From: Spirochaetota bacterium
Lineage (GTDB): Bacteria > Spirochaetota > UBA12135 > COTS27 > JAFLEE01
Assembly (NCBI GenBank): GCA_017302015.1
Contig: JAFLEE010000054.1
Coordinates: forward strand, 1-37,053
Length of the DNA: 37,053 bases
Direction: 5' to 3'
Shown here: positions 1 through 8,050 of the stretch, piece by piece
How positions within the stretch are numbered: the stretch's first letter is position 1
How the letters are laid out: each line of letters starts with the position of its first letter
The notes under the pieces: generated by a model
What the model was told of the DNA's origin: nothing
The model's database searches: none
What the model saw: the letters and a program-made list of their open reading frames with translations, nothing else
Translations under genes and position numbers: made by a program

Positions 1-692
1 AACGTATTCGTCGTCCCCAAAATCCCCACATTACTCACAAAGCCGATCCCGTTGGTGACGTAGATGAAATTACTCACATCCCCGATGTAATTACTCCCCG
101 AATCGTAACCGGCCAGGTAGATTCGGCTATTGGTTTGCCCGGCGGCCACCGAAATAGTCGACACCACCCCGCCGGCGCCCGAACTGGCCGTGCGGGGGAG
201 CACGTAGGAGAGGGCGTTACTGGCCGCGGCCAGGGTGAAATAGGGCGAGTAGGTGGGCGCGTCGACCTGATCGCCGAAGGCATCCCGCGTTTGAATGAGG
301 ACCCGGTAAGCTCCCGCCGCCGGGGCATTCGTCACCCCGCTCAGTTCTATAGAAACGAGGCAATTGGGGGCGAGGTCCGTCAGGGCGGCGTTGGATACCC
401 GGTAGGTCACTTGCTGACCGAAAAACACCAGCGAGGCCCCATTGGTGATATTGGTCACCGAGGCGATCGTGGCGCCCTGCACCTCGAAACCGGCAGGGTA
501 GAGGATGTCGATGAACCTAAGATTGGTCTGGACGAGATTGGAGAACGAAAGGGTGTGGGAGGAGGAAGCCCCCGCCGTCTGGTTGGATACGGCGATGTCC
601 ACGAATGACAGGGCCGCCGAGAGGGGCGTCGCGGCCAGGAACCCCCAGAGGAGTAAACGGGCAGGAAGAGTGCTGAGCCAATTTCGTGCCAC
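1..692 (-). CDS. Exported protein with beta-rich repeats, C-terminus cut by window edge
   Basis: The reading frame is open from a GTG at 690-692 to the first base of the window, so at least 230 codons are present and the C-terminus is missing. The N-terminus (MARNWLSTLPARLLLWGFLAATPLS, split at about residue 25 after LSA) looks like a Sec signal peptide: basic residues, a hydrophobic LLLWGFLAA core, then small residues. The mature part is rich in Ser, Thr, Asn, Val and Gly, with recurrent short V-T-N / S-N motifs, typical of extracellular beta-sandwich or adhesin-like proteins. An in-frame TAG lies 14 codons upstream and no ATG occurs between, so GTG is the only plausible start; I see no clear ribosome binding site. 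The family is not recognised. It sits downstream of the STAS gene on the same strand, separated by a terminator hairpin, so it probably has its own promoter. Confidence 0.72.
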   Translation of the reverse strand, partial: MARNWLSTLPARLLLWGFLAATPLSAALSFVDIAVSNQTAGASSSHTLSFSNLVQTNLRFIDILYPAGFEVQGATIASVTNITNGASLVFFGQQVTYRVSNAALTDLAPNCLVSIELSGVTNAPAAGAYRVLIQTRDAFGDQVDAPTYSPYFTLAAASNALSYVLPRTASSGAGGVVSTISVAAGQTNSRIYLAGYDSGSNYIGDVSNFIYVTNGIGFVSNVGILGTTNT

Positions 693-782
693 GTTGCTAA
701 AAGATGAGGAAAACTTCGGTTTGATGGAACGGCTCTAGGTATTTAAACCTCTCTTCGGCACGTACCATGAAAGAAAATTGCT

Positions 783-802
783 AAAAACCGCCCACTTGGC
801 GG
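783..802 (-). terminator. Rho-independent terminator after the STAS gene
   Basis: Read on the minus strand this is CCGCC-AAGTG-GGCGG followed by TTTTT: a 5-bp GC stem with a 5-base loop and a U-tract, 15 bases past the STAS stop codon. It separates the STAS gene from the exported-protein gene downstream. Confidence 0.75.
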
Positions 803-816
803 ATGGCCCGCCTAAT

Positions 817-1320
817 TCAGCGTTTAAAGCCGAAAAATGACTTTTTTTGCTTCTCATCCTTGGCCGCGGGAGCGTTGGCGGCCGGGGCGGCCTTGGCGCC
901 GGGGGAAAGGGGCTGCCCCCCCTTCTGCATACCCTTGGAAGGGTCTAGTAAATTGGCATCTTGGGGCCCTTTGACGCCGAAATTCGAGAACGCGTCGTTG
1001 AGGCTATCAAAAGACTTCAGGATCGAGGAGAATTCCATGAGTTCGTACACATCGTAGACCTCGGGGGCCATCCCCGTGAGCACCAAATCGCCCTGCTTGG
1101 CCCGGATATCCTTGATTTCGCTGACAAAAACGCCCCAGCCCGCGCTGGAAACGTAGTTGACGAGGCCGAGATCGACCACCATCTGAAAGATGCCCTTTTG
1201 GATGGATTCCTGGATGCGCTTCTCGATGAGGGGCACCGTCACGCTGTCGATGAAACCCTCGCAGCGCATGAGCGTCACTTTGTTTTCAACGTAATCAATG
1301 TTAATTTTTAGATCATCCAT
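817..1320 (-). CDS. STAS-domain protein (anti-sigma factor antagonist type) with Pro/Ala tail
   Basis: 167 residues. Residues 1-108 fit the STAS fold of SpoIIAA/RsbV-type antagonists: a beta strand pair, then a DLGLVNYVSSAGWG segment (about 50-63) matching the conserved D-x5-SSG phospho-acceptor loop, with Ser58/Ser59 as the likely phosphorylated residue. The tail (about 109-167) is low-complexity Pro/Ala/Gly/Lys and ends in a basic-aromatic KKSFFGFKR, unusual for free antagonists and possibly a docking or membrane-contact segment. Known family members bind GHKL-type serine kinases; a GHKL-like gene is divergently encoded at 1527, so a kinase-antagonist pair is a reasonable inference. The start ATG has only a weak GGGTGA-like site. 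Expression is from the strong promoter at 1355-1383. Confidence 0.82.
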   Translation of the reverse strand: MDDLKINIDYVENKVTLMRCEGFIDSVTVPLIEKRIQESIQKGIFQMVVDLGLVNYVSSAGWGVFVSEIKDIRAKQGDLVLTGMAPEVYDVYELMEFSSILKSFDSLNDAFSNFGVKGPQDANLLDPSKGMQKGGQPLSPGAKAAPAANAPAAKDEKQKKSFFGFKR

Positions 1321-1354
1321 GGGTCACCCATTGCTACCGGAGCCGGTACAATAT

Positions 1355-1383
1355 ACTATATCTCCGATTGCCCGGCGTGTCAA
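1355..1383 (-). promoter_or_regulatory. Sigma-70-like promoter of the STAS gene
   Basis: On the minus strand: TTGACA (1383-1378), 17-base spacer, TATAGT (1360-1355). This is a perfect -35 and a five-of-six -10 at ideal spacing. The predicted start of transcription near 1348 leaves a leader of about 28 bases. It shows that a consensus housekeeping promoter works in this genome. Confidence 0.75.
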
Positions 1384-1503
1384 AATAGGTTGCCATGCGG
1401 AAAATACCTGAATTTTTGCCGATAAATGTAAGATCGATGGGAAAGACCCCGATCGGCGCTACCGGGATTCCTCGGGGCCCGACCTAGCCTCCGTCCCCAT
1501 CCA

Positions 1504-1514
1504 CCCCCCCCCCC
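1504..1514. repeat. C11 homopolymer tract upstream of the GHKL gene
   Basis: Eleven consecutive C residues end 12 bases before the ATG at 1527. An AATAAT hexamer (1517-1522) follows directly. The tract occupies the place where a ribosome binding site or promoter spacer would be. Such tracts can change length by slipped-strand mispairing. Confidence 0.6.
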
Positions 1515-1526
1515 AAAATAATCAGC

Positions 1527-2363
1527 ATGGCCCAAGCCGAAACAGCGCGTATCGAGCACATTTCCCTCATCGCCCCCGATGACGAAATCGTGCGGCTCAT
1601 CCAGAACTCCAGCCAGTTCCGCTGCGACCTGCTCGAACTCAATACCCGGGGCAAGAAGAAGCTCCGCTTCCTCATCAGCGCGGTGATGGGGAGCGTCGGC
1701 AAGCCCGAGTACGCCGACGAGCTCGCGGCCAGCGTCCTGGAACTCGCGTTCAACGCCCTCAAGGCGAACTACGCCCACGCCATCGTGCTCGATTTCATGA
1801 AGCCGCTCTTCGACGACCGCTCCGAAAAATTCATGGACCAGAACGCCTTCTTCAGCGACCGGGTCCTCCAGCGCACCTATATGGGCCTGGTCAATTCCAA
1901 GAACGTCATCGACAAGGTCCGGGAAGTGCTGCGCCTCGAAAAGAAGGTGTTCGACATCCACGAGAAGGCCGGGAAACAGGGGCGGGAGATCACCGAGGCC
2001 GAGAAGGAGGCCATCGAAGGCCACCTCCTCGCCTTCGCCGGCATCATCAAGGTGAAGGTACGCAGCACGCTTCGCTTCGTGAAGGTCCCGTCGAAGGTGG
2101 TGATCGACGTCATCAACGACGCCCCCATCAGCGAGACGGGCATGGAGCGCATCCGCCAGAAGCGCCTCAATTTCAGGAAGTACTACGACGAGAACCGGGT
2201 GGAGGATTTCTACACCGAGAACCTCGACGAATCCGAGAGCGCGGGCTTCGGCAGCGCCATGATCGACTCCCGCCTCCTCCAATGGGGCTACAAGCCCGAA
2301 CAGCATTTCAAGGTCTTGAGCCTCAATAATAAGACCTGCGCCTCCCTGACGCTGACTTTCTAG
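1527..2363 (+). CDS. GHKL/HATPase-like ATP-binding protein, possible serine kinase of the STAS protein
   Basis: 278 residues. Two parts resemble the histidine-kinase-type ATPase (HATPase_c) fold: an N-box-like ELAFNALKAN around residues 72-81 (E-x3-N-x3-N) and a C-terminal GFGSAMIDSRLLQWG ... KTCASLTLTF (about 241-278) like the G2 box plus closing beta strands. Between them lies a long predominantly helical insert (about 120-220, K/E/R-rich) that canonical kinases lack, and there is no obvious H-box, so autophosphorylation on His is not expected. The assignment is by motif only. There is no Shine-Dalgarno sequence; the C11 tract and AATAAT precede the ATG closely, so the mRNA could be nearly leaderless. 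Divergent to the STAS gene, 206 bases apart. Function not proven. Confidence 0.6.
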   Translation: MAQAETARIEHISLIAPDDEIVRLIQNSSQFRCDLLELNTRGKKKLRFLISAVMGSVGKPEYADELAASVLELAFNALKANYAHAIVLDFMKPLFDDRSEKFMDQNAFFSDRVLQRTYMGLVNSKNVIDKVREVLRLEKKVFDIHEKAGKQGREITEAEKEAIEGHLLAFAGIIKVKVRSTLRFVKVPSKVVIDVINDAPISETGMERIRQKRLNFRKYYDENRVEDFYTENLDESESAGFGSAMIDSRLLQWGYKPEQHFKVLSLNNKTCASLTLTF

Positions 2364-2430
2364 AACCACCCGCCCCCGATCACCGGAGGGGAACCCCCCG
2401 AAAACGCCGCGGGGATAGTATATTCCCGCC

Positions 2431-3309
2431 ATGGGGAAACTCCGCCGGACCCGTTCCATCCTCCTGGCTTGGGAAGGGCGCTGGCCCAACGCCCAGCAGC
2501 ACGCCGTGCGCTTCATCCACGGGGCCGTGGCCTCCGCGGGGATGCTCCCCGGCCGCAACGTGATCTACCCGGCGGAAGTCGACTTCCTCGCCCACCACCT
2601 GAAGGAACTCCCGCAGCTTTTTCCGGGCCTCGCGGGGGTGATCGTCCACCGCCATCCCGAGATCTGCCGCCAACTCGTCTCCGTCCTCCCCCGCCGCGTT
2701 CCCGTCCTCCTCTACGGCTCCTCCTGCTATCGGGGCCTGGGCGGCACCCCGCACCAACTGACCACCGACGAAGACGAGGTGGTGCGCCGCGCCCTGGAGC
2801 ACCTGTGGAAGCGCGGCCACCGCCACATCGGCTTCCTGTCGCGGCCGCTGCCGGCCCAGCGCCGCCGCGAGGAGGCCTGGCGCGGCTGGCTCACCCAACG
2901 CGGCGTTCCCTGCGGCCCCGACCGCGTCCTCGAGGTCTCCCACCTCGACCCACTGGCCGCCTTCCAGCCCGCCGCCCGCCTGCGGAAATTCCTGCGCCCC
3001 CTGACCGCCGTGTTCGCCGCGGTCGACGTCGACCTCCCTCCCCTGCTCCAGGCGGCGACCAAATTGGGCCTGCGCCTTCCCCGAGACTTAAGCGTCGCCG
3101 GCGTCGACGATTCCGATTTCTGCGAGTGGACCCATCCCCGCCTCTCTTCCGTCAGGCTCCCCCAGGAGAAGGACGGCGCCCTCGCCGCCGAGGCCATGCT
3201 GCGCCTCCTCGATGGCGCCCCCGGCCCGATCCGGGAAACGGGGCGCGTGGAATGGGTGCTCCGCGAAAGCGTGGCGCGGCCGCGGAAAACGCCGATCGGG
3301 CGGGCCTGA
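2431..3309 (+). CDS. LacI/XylR-type ligand-binding domain protein without DNA-binding domain
   Basis: 292 residues. The sequence follows the type-1 periplasmic-binding fold used as sensor by LacI/GalR and XylR regulators: RRTRSILLAWEG at the start, LWKRGHRHIGFLSRP (about 124-138), then RDLSVAGVDDSDFCEWTHPRLSSVRLP (split at VDD, about 230-256) and a helix EGAMLRLLDG-like near 263-272. A LacI helix-turn-helix would need about 60 residues before the first strand, and a XylR-type AraC domain about 100 after the last; neither exists here, and upstream frames show none. So this is a stand-alone sensor or a split/decayed regulator. The ATG has no Shine-Dalgarno sequence, but TATATT lies six bases upstream (2419-2424), consistent with a leaderless mRNA. 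Ligand unknown, presumably a sugar. Convergent to the glycerate kinase gene. Confidence 0.7.
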   Translation: MGKLRRTRSILLAWEGRWPNAQQHAVRFIHGAVASAGMLPGRNVIYPAEVDFLAHHLKELPQLFPGLAGVIVHRHPEICRQLVSVLPRRVPVLLYGSSCYRGLGGTPHQLTTDEDEVVRRALEHLWKRGHRHIGFLSRPLPAQRRREEAWRGWLTQRGVPCGPDRVLEVSHLDPLAAFQPAARLRKFLRPLTAVFAAVDVDLPPLLQAATKLGLRLPRDLSVAGVDDSDFCEWTHPRLSSVRLPQEKDGALAAEAMLRLLDGAPGPIRETGRVEWVLRESVARPRKTPIGRA

Positions 3310-3335
3310 TTTAAGCCACTATTTTAGAATAAATT

Positions 3336-3394
3336 AAAAAAAGGGCGTTCCCGGTTCCCGGGGGAAGGCATCCGCCCCGGAAGGCCCGCGCCCT
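3336..3394 (-). terminator. Terminator of the gyrA-glycerate kinase unit
   Basis: On the minus strand, directly at the glycerate kinase stop codon: AGGGCG, an inner GC-rich hairpin (TTCCGGGG paired with CCCCGGGAA with one bulge), then CGCCCT and seven T residues (3342-3336). The A-rich stretch 3320-3342 on the plus strand could serve the convergent gene at 2431-3309. Confidence 0.6.
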
Positions 3395-4535
3395 AGCCGG
3401 GGTGCCGGCCGGCCCAAAGTCTCACCGCGTGCTCCGCGCTGTCGGAGAGCCAAGCGCCGCCGTTTTTCATGGAGTCTGAGAGGGTGCAGGGTCCGGGGGC
3501 CACGGCGAAGACCGAGGTGACGCCCATCTCGTGGAGCCGGGAGAGGTCGCCGCGGACGTTGCCGGTGAGGAGCACGCAGGGCTTGCCGTGGCGCTTGGCC
3601 AGGACGGCCACGCCGGAGGGCGCCTTGCCCTCCGCCGTCTGCCCGTCGACGGCGCCCTCGCCGGTGAGGACGAGGTCGGCGCGCTTGACCGCCTCTTCGA
3701 CGCCCGCGGCCTCGAAGACCAGGTCGACCCCGCGCACGAGGTGGGCCCCGAAGAAGGCCACGAGGCCCGCGCCCAACCCGCCGGCGGCGCCGCCGCCCTC
3801 GAGGCGGTCGAGCGTCACGCCCAGATCGCGGCGCACGACGCGGGAAAAATGGCGCAGGCCGCGGTCGAGGGCGTCGACCATATGGCCGACGGCGCCCTTC
3901 TGGGCGGCGAAGACATGGGCCGCGCCGCGGGGGCCGTAGAGCGGGTTCACCACGTCGCAGGCCACGCGGATCTCGATCTTGGAGAGGTCGAACTCGGGCC
4001 GGGCGGGGCGCTCGATGCGCGCGAGGTCGAGGAGCCCGCCGCCGCTGGGCTTCACGGGTTCCCCGGCGCGGTCGTAGAATTTCCAGCCGAGGGCCGCCGC
4101 GAGGCCCATGCCGGCGTCGTTGGTCGCGCTGCCGCCGATCCCGAGGAGGATCTTCTGCGCCCCGTTCTTCACGGCGTAGCGCAATAGGAGCCCCGTGCCG
4201 TAGGTGGAGGTATGGAGGGGATTGCGCTCCTCGGGGGCGAGGAGGGCGAGGCCGCTGGCGCGGGCCATCTCGATGACGGCGGTCTTCCCGCCGTCGACGT
4301 AGCCCAAGAGCGCGCGCATGGGGCGGCCGAGGGGGTCGACCGTGCGCACGCGGGCGGTGAAACCGCCGAGGCCCTCGACGAGGGCTTCGAGGGTGCCGTC
4401 GCCGCCGTCGGCCACGGGCACCGAGGCGAGTTCGGCCTTGGGGAAGGCGCGGGCCACCCCCTTGAGCGCCGCGGCGTTGGCGCGGGCGGAACTGAGGCTC
4501 CCTTTCCAGGCGTTGAAGGCGGCGAGGACGTGCAT
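3393..4535 (-). CDS. glxK: Glycerate kinase (GlxK/GarK family)
   Basis: 380 residues from the ATG at 4535. Phosphorylates D-glycerate with ATP (to 2-phosphoglycerate in the GlxK/GarK family), a cytosolic route from glyoxylate/serine into glycolysis. Family signatures: AFNAWKGSLSS at the N-terminus, PVADGGDGTLEALV (about 40-53), GIGGSATNDAGMGLAAALG (about 133-151), GLVAFFGAHLVRGVDLVFE, and VLTGEGAVDGQTAEGK (about 286-301). Length is normal. An in-frame TTG three codons upstream (4544) lies only one base after the GGAGG, so the ATG, ten bases after GGAGG, is preferred. That site is inside the last codons of gyrA, so translation is coupled. Two TIM-barrel isomerases at 12213 and 13453 could feed related sugar acids, but that is only a guess. 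Confidence 0.93.
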   Translation of the reverse strand: MHVLAAFNAWKGSLSSARANAAALKGVARAFPKAELASVPVADGGDGTLEALVEGLGGFTARVRTVDPLGRPMRALLGYVDGGKTAVIEMARASGLALLAPEERNPLHTSTYGTGLLLRYAVKNGAQKILLGIGGSATNDAGMGLAAALGWKFYDRAGEPVKPSGGGLLDLARIERPARPEFDLSKIEIRVACDVVNPLYGPRGAAHVFAAQKGAVGHMVDALDRGLRHFSRVVRRDLGVTLDRLEGGGAAGGLGAGLVAFFGAHLVRGVDLVFEAAGVEEAVKRADLVLTGEGAVDGQTAEGKAPSGVAVLAKRHGKPCVLLTGNVRGDLSRLHEMGVTSVFAVAPGPCTLSDSMKNGGAWLSDSAEHAVRLWAGRHPG

Positions 4536-4540
4536 GGGGA

Positions 4541-6970
4541 TCAATCCTCCGGGAGGGGACGGATCACGGCCGCGTCCACCACCATGTCGGGTTCCTGGAC
4601 GGCGACGAGGCGCACGCCCTGGGCCGGGCGGCCCAATTCCTTCACATCCTCCCCGGAGAGGCGGATGATGTTACCGGCGGAGGTGATGACGAGCACGCTC
4701 TCGTCGCCCTTGACGCTCCGGATGGCGGCGATCTCGCCTGTCTTGTCGCTGGTCTTCATGTAGATCTGGCCCTTGCCGCCGCGGTGGTGCTGGCCGAACT
4801 CGGCGAGGTCGATCTTCTTGCCGTAGCCCTTCTCGCTCACCACGAGGAGTTTGGTGCCCTCTTCCACGGCGTCGACGCCGATGATCTCGTCGCCGGTCTC
4901 GAGGGTCATGGCGCGCACGCCGCCGGCGCCCCGGCCCATCTCGCGGAATTGGGTCTCGGAGGTGCGCAGGGCCTGCCCGCGGCGGGTGGTGACGATGACG
5001 TCCTGGCCGTCCTTCACCTCGACGCAGCCGACGAGGGTGTCGCCGTCTTTCAAGTGGATGGCGACGACGCCCCGGCGCTTGGCGTTGATGAAGTCGCCCA
5101 CCGAGGACTTTTTGCCGATGCCGCCCCGCGTGACCATGAGGAAGTTCTTGGCCTCTTCGAAGTTGGCGAAGGCGAAGAAAGATTGGATGTCTTCGCCCGG
5201 CCCGAAGCCGAGCAGGTTCTTGATGTGGGTGCCCTTGGCCGTGCGGCTGGCCTCGGGGAGTTCGTGGGCCTTGAGGTAATAGGCCTTGCCCTTGTTCGTC
5301 ACGAAGAGGATGAGGTCGTGGGTGGTGCAGGTGAAGAGCATGCTCACGACGTCTTCGTCGGTGGCCCCGGCGGCGCCCTTCACCCCGACGCCGCCGCGGC
5401 CCTGCTGGCGGAAGACGTTGGCGGGGGTGCGCTTGATGTAGCCCGACTTGGTGACGGCGACGACGACGTTGGCCTTCTGGATGTAGGCCTCGGCCTCGAG
5501 GGCCTCGACGCGGCTGGCGACGATCTCGGTGCGCCGGTCGTCGCCGTAGGCCTTGGCGATCTCGGTGAGCTCGTCCTTGATGAGTTGATAGATCTTGGGG
5601 GGATTGGCGAGGAGGTCCTTGCACTCGGCGATGAACTTCTGGAGTTCGGCGAATTCGGCCTCGAGTTTTTGGATCTCCAACGCGACGAGGCGCGAGAGGC
5701 GCATATCGAGGATGGCCTTGGCCTGGATCTCGCTGAAGGCGAACCGCGCGATGAGCTTGTCCTTCGCCTCGTCGACCGATTCGCTGCCGCGGATGATGCG
5801 CACCACCTCGTCGATGTTGAGGACGGCCTTGATGAGGCCCTCGAGGATATGGGCGCGCTCCTCGGCGCGGGCGAGGTCGAACTGGATGCGCCGGGTCTGC
5901 ACCTCGAAGCGGTGCTCGATGAAGTAGTGGATGAGCTCCTTGAGGTTGAGCGTCTTCGGGCTCTTGGCGACGAGGGCCACCTGGTTGATGGAGAAGCTGT
6001 CCTCCAGCGGGGTGTGCTTGTAGAGCTGGTTGAGGATGGTCTGGGTGTGGGCGTCGCGCTTGAGCTCGATGACGACGCGGATGCCGTCCTTGTCGGACTC
6101 GTCGCGGATCTCGCCGATGCCGACGATGGTGCCCTCTTTCACGAGGTTGGCCATCTTGACGATCATGTCGGCCTTGTTCACCATGTAGGGGATCTCGGTG
6201 ATGATGAGGGCCTCGCGGCCCTTCCCCATGTCCTCCACCGATACGCGGCCGCGCACCTTGAACATGCCGCGGCCCGTCTCGTAGGCTTCGCGCACGCCCT
6301 CGATGCCGTGGATGATGCCCCGCGTGGGGAAATCGGGCCCCTTGACGAATTGCATGAGGTCTTTCACCGTGCAGTCGCGGTGGTCGATGCAGTAGATGGT
6401 CGCGGCGACGACCTCGCGCAGGTTGTGCGGCGCCATGTTGGTCGCCATGCCCACCGCGATGCCCGAGACCCCGTTGACGAGCAGGTTGGGGAAGGCCGCC
6501 GGCATCACGTCGGGTTCCTTCAGCGAGTCGTCGAAGTTGGGCTTCCAGTCGATGGTCTCTTTGTCGATGTCTTTCAGCAGTTCGTCGGAGATGCGCTCGA
6601 GGCGGCACTCGGTGTAGCGCATGGCCGCCGGGGTATCGCCGTCGATGCTGCCGAAGTTCCCCTGGCCCTGGATGAGCAGGTAGCGCAGGGAGAAGGACTG
6701 CGCGAGGCGCACGAGGGTCTCGTAGATCGCCTGGTCGCCGTGGGGGTGGTACTTGCCGAGCACCTCGCCGACGACCGTCGCTGATTTCTTGTAGGGCTTG
6801 CTATGGGCCATGCCGAGCCGGTGCATGGCGTAGAGGATGCGCCGGTGCACGGGCTTGAGGCCATCGCGCACGTCGGGCAGGGCCCGCGAGACGATGACGC
6901 TCATGGCGTAGTTGAGGTAGGAGACCTTCATCTCCTCTTCGATAAAGCGTTCGATGATCTTTTCGGCCAT
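4541..6970 (-). CDS. gyrA: DNA gyrase subunit A
   Basis: 809 residues, the breakage-reunion subunit of gyrase (A2B2), introducing negative supercoils. The catalytic tyrosine is Tyr119 in AAMRYTE; the winged-helix region [12 protein letters not shown] is at 38-49. The C-terminal pinwheel begins near 495 and a GyrA-box-like QGRGGVG is at about 523-529, which argues for GyrA over ParC. The quinolone pocket reads GDQAIYE: Gln80 replaces the Ser83 of E. coli and Glu84 replaces Asp87. The tail is shorter than in E. coli (875 residues) and ends RPLPED. The ATG at 6970 has no clear Shine-Dalgarno sequence; an A/T-rich TATTAT lies 17 bases upstream. gyrB is not in the window. Glycerate kinase follows in the same transcript. 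Confidence 0.97.
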   Translation of the reverse strand: MAEKIIERFIEEEMKVSYLNYAMSVIVSRALPDVRDGLKPVHRRILYAMHRLGMAHSKPYKKSATVVGEVLGKYHPHGDQAIYETLVRLAQSFSLRYLLIQGQGNFGSIDGDTPAAMRYTECRLERISDELLKDIDKETIDWKPNFDDSLKEPDVMPAAFPNLLVNGVSGIAVGMATNMAPHNLREVVAATIYCIDHRDCTVKDLMQFVKGPDFPTRGIIHGIEGVREAYETGRGMFKVRGRVSVEDMGKGREALIITEIPYMVNKADMIVKMANLVKEGTIVGIGEIRDESDKDGIRVVIELKRDAHTQTILNQLYKHTPLEDSFSINQVALVAKSPKTLNLKELIHYFIEHRFEVQTRRIQFDLARAEERAHILEGLIKAVLNIDEVVRIIRGSESVDEAKDKLIARFAFSEIQAKAILDMRLSRLVALEIQKLEAEFAELQKFIAECKDLLANPPKIYQLIKDELTEIAKAYGDDRRTEIVASRVEALEAEAYIQKANVVVAVTKSGYIKRTPANVFRQQGRGGVGVKGAAGATDEDVVSMLFTCTTHDLILFVTNKGKAYYLKAHELPEASRTAKGTHIKNLLGFGPGEDIQSFFAFANFEEAKNFLMVTRGGIGKKSSVGDFINAKRRGVVAIHLKDGDTLVGCVEVKDGQDVIVTTRRGQALRTSETQFREMGRGAGGVRAMTLETGDEIIGVDAVEEGTKLLVVSEKGYGKKIDLAEFGQHHRGGKGQIYMKTSDKTGEIAAIRSVKGDESVLVITSAGNIIRLSGEDVKELGRPAQGVRLVAVQEPDMVVDAAVIRPLPED

Positions 6971-7072
6971 GGGATTGCTTTTATTCTATAATATGTTGAA
7001 ATGAAGGCCAAATTTGCCTTTGGGAGGCGCGCCATATTACCCTTTTTCACCCTCCGAGTGACAGAGTCTCGA
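6971..7072. promoter_or_regulatory. Divergent promoter region gyrA / fecR operon
   Basis: A 102-base A/T-rich gap between divergent genes. TATAAT on the plus strand at 6987-6992 is a perfect -10, without a good -35 at the expected position; its complement ATATTATA may serve gyrA. An interrupted palindrome AAGGC-CAAATTT-GCCTT (7004-7020) could be an operator. Confidence 0.35.
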
Positions 7073-8026
7073 ATGCGCGCCGCGATCCTCCTGTTGGCCC
7101 TCTCCCCATGCCTCCCCGGGGCCGAGCTCGTCTCGGCGAGGGGCGAGGTCGGCGTGCGCCGCGGCGGGGCCGCGGTGGTCCCGATCAAGGCGGGCCAACG
7201 CCTCGGCGGCGGAGATCTCCTGGTCACCGGAGAGGGCGGCTTCGCGCGCATCCGGCTGCGGGATGAGAGCGTGGCCTCCGTCGGCGCCAATAGCCGCTAC
7301 CTCCTCAGCGAAGACAGCGACCCCTCCGACCGCTCCGGCACCAAGACCATGCTCGTTTCGGGAAGCGTCCAGATGGACCTCTCGCGGATCAAGAAACTCT
7401 ACGCGGGCAAGTCCGAATCCCACAAATTCTACACGCCCACCGCCATCTGCGGCGTGCGGGGCACCCAGTTCGCGGTCTATTCCGACAAGAACGGCCGGAC
7501 CCGCACCCGCGTCACCGAGGGCGAAATCGCCGTCAGCGGGGATGTACTGGGCGATGACGCCCGGGTCTCCGCCGGAAAGCCCGTGGCCAAGGGGGGGGGC
7601 TTCGCCAGCGACAAGGGCGGCGCCCTCAGCACCGCGGCCCCCAAACTCCCCGGGGAAAGGGAAGCCGCCAAGAGCCTCTCGGGAAAACCGAAACCCGATG
7701 GCGAGTACGAAGCCTTCTATATTAGCCTGGTCCAAGACCTCTCCGATCGCATCACGGGGCTCAAGGAGCGCTTCGATGGGCTCCAGGCCGAGGTGGGGCG
7801 CCTCTCTAAAACGGGCGAAGACTTGGTGCGCGCCGGAAAGGCGCGGGAGGCCGCCGCCCCCGCCGAAGAGGCCCGCCTGAGGGGCCTCGAGAGTTTCGTC
7901 GTGCGCAAAGAGATCGTGCACCGCGCCCATCAATTCCGCGGCTATCTGGCGCTCCTGGAAAACAGCGGGCTCAACCTGCCCCAGGCCGAACGCATCCAAA
8001 AGATCTATCTCGACATCACCCGCTGA
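7073..8026 (+). CDS. Exported FecR-domain protein
   Basis: 317 residues from the ATG at 7073. MRAAILLLALSPCLPGAE is a short signal peptide; an upstream in-frame extension of 24 residues (from 7001) would place charged sequence before it and is unlikely. Residues about 20-150 fit a FecR domain: a repeated beta-strand pattern with TAICGVRGTQFAVY (about 125-138), the family hallmark. No N-terminal anti-sigma region or transmembrane helix is visible and no ECF sigma factor is nearby, so it is not a classical FecI/FecR regulator; such secreted FecR proteins are common in spirochaetes and candidate phyla as envelope scaffolds. The second half is Ala/Glu/Lys-rich, with a likely coiled coil around 215-260 (QDLSDRITGLKERFDGLQAE). 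A G9 run at 7591-7599 lies in the frame. First gene of a six-gene operon. Confidence 0.78.
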   Translation: MRAAILLLALSPCLPGAELVSARGEVGVRRGGAAVVPIKAGQRLGGGDLLVTGEGGFARIRLRDESVASVGANSRYLLSEDSDPSDRSGTKTMLVSGSVQMDLSRIKKLYAGKSESHKFYTPTAICGVRGTQFAVYSDKNGRTRTRVTEGEIAVSGDVLGDDARVSAGKPVAKGGGFASDKGGALSTAAPKLPGEREAAKSLSGKPKPDGEYEAFYISLVQDLSDRITGLKERFDGLQAEVGRLSKTGEDLVRAGKAREAAAPAEEARLRGLESFVVRKEIVHRAHQFRGYLALLENSGLNLPQAERIQKIYLDITR

Positions 8027-8050
8027 AGCCGTTTTCCGAAGGAGAAAACC

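Noticed and set aside
135-738. Plus-strand frames at 135-608 and 505-738
   Set aside because: Antisense to the exported protein; the minus-strand frame has a signal peptide and runs to the edge.
1380-2558. 392-residue open frame on the minus strand
   Set aside because: Antisense to the GHKL-like gene and to the start of the sensor gene; rich in Glu, Gly, Leu and Val; no motif. The plus-strand gene has domain-like conserved boxes.
4536-4544. TTG start for glycerate kinase at 4544
   Set aside because: Only one base after GGAGG, too close for initiation; the ATG at 4535 is ten bases from it.
4784-6784. 666-residue open frame on the plus strand
   Set aside because: It lies antisense to gyrA, whose protein is conserved throughout. 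The frame is a by-product of GC-rich codon bias and gives a Glu/Asp/Gly/Leu-rich product without motifs.
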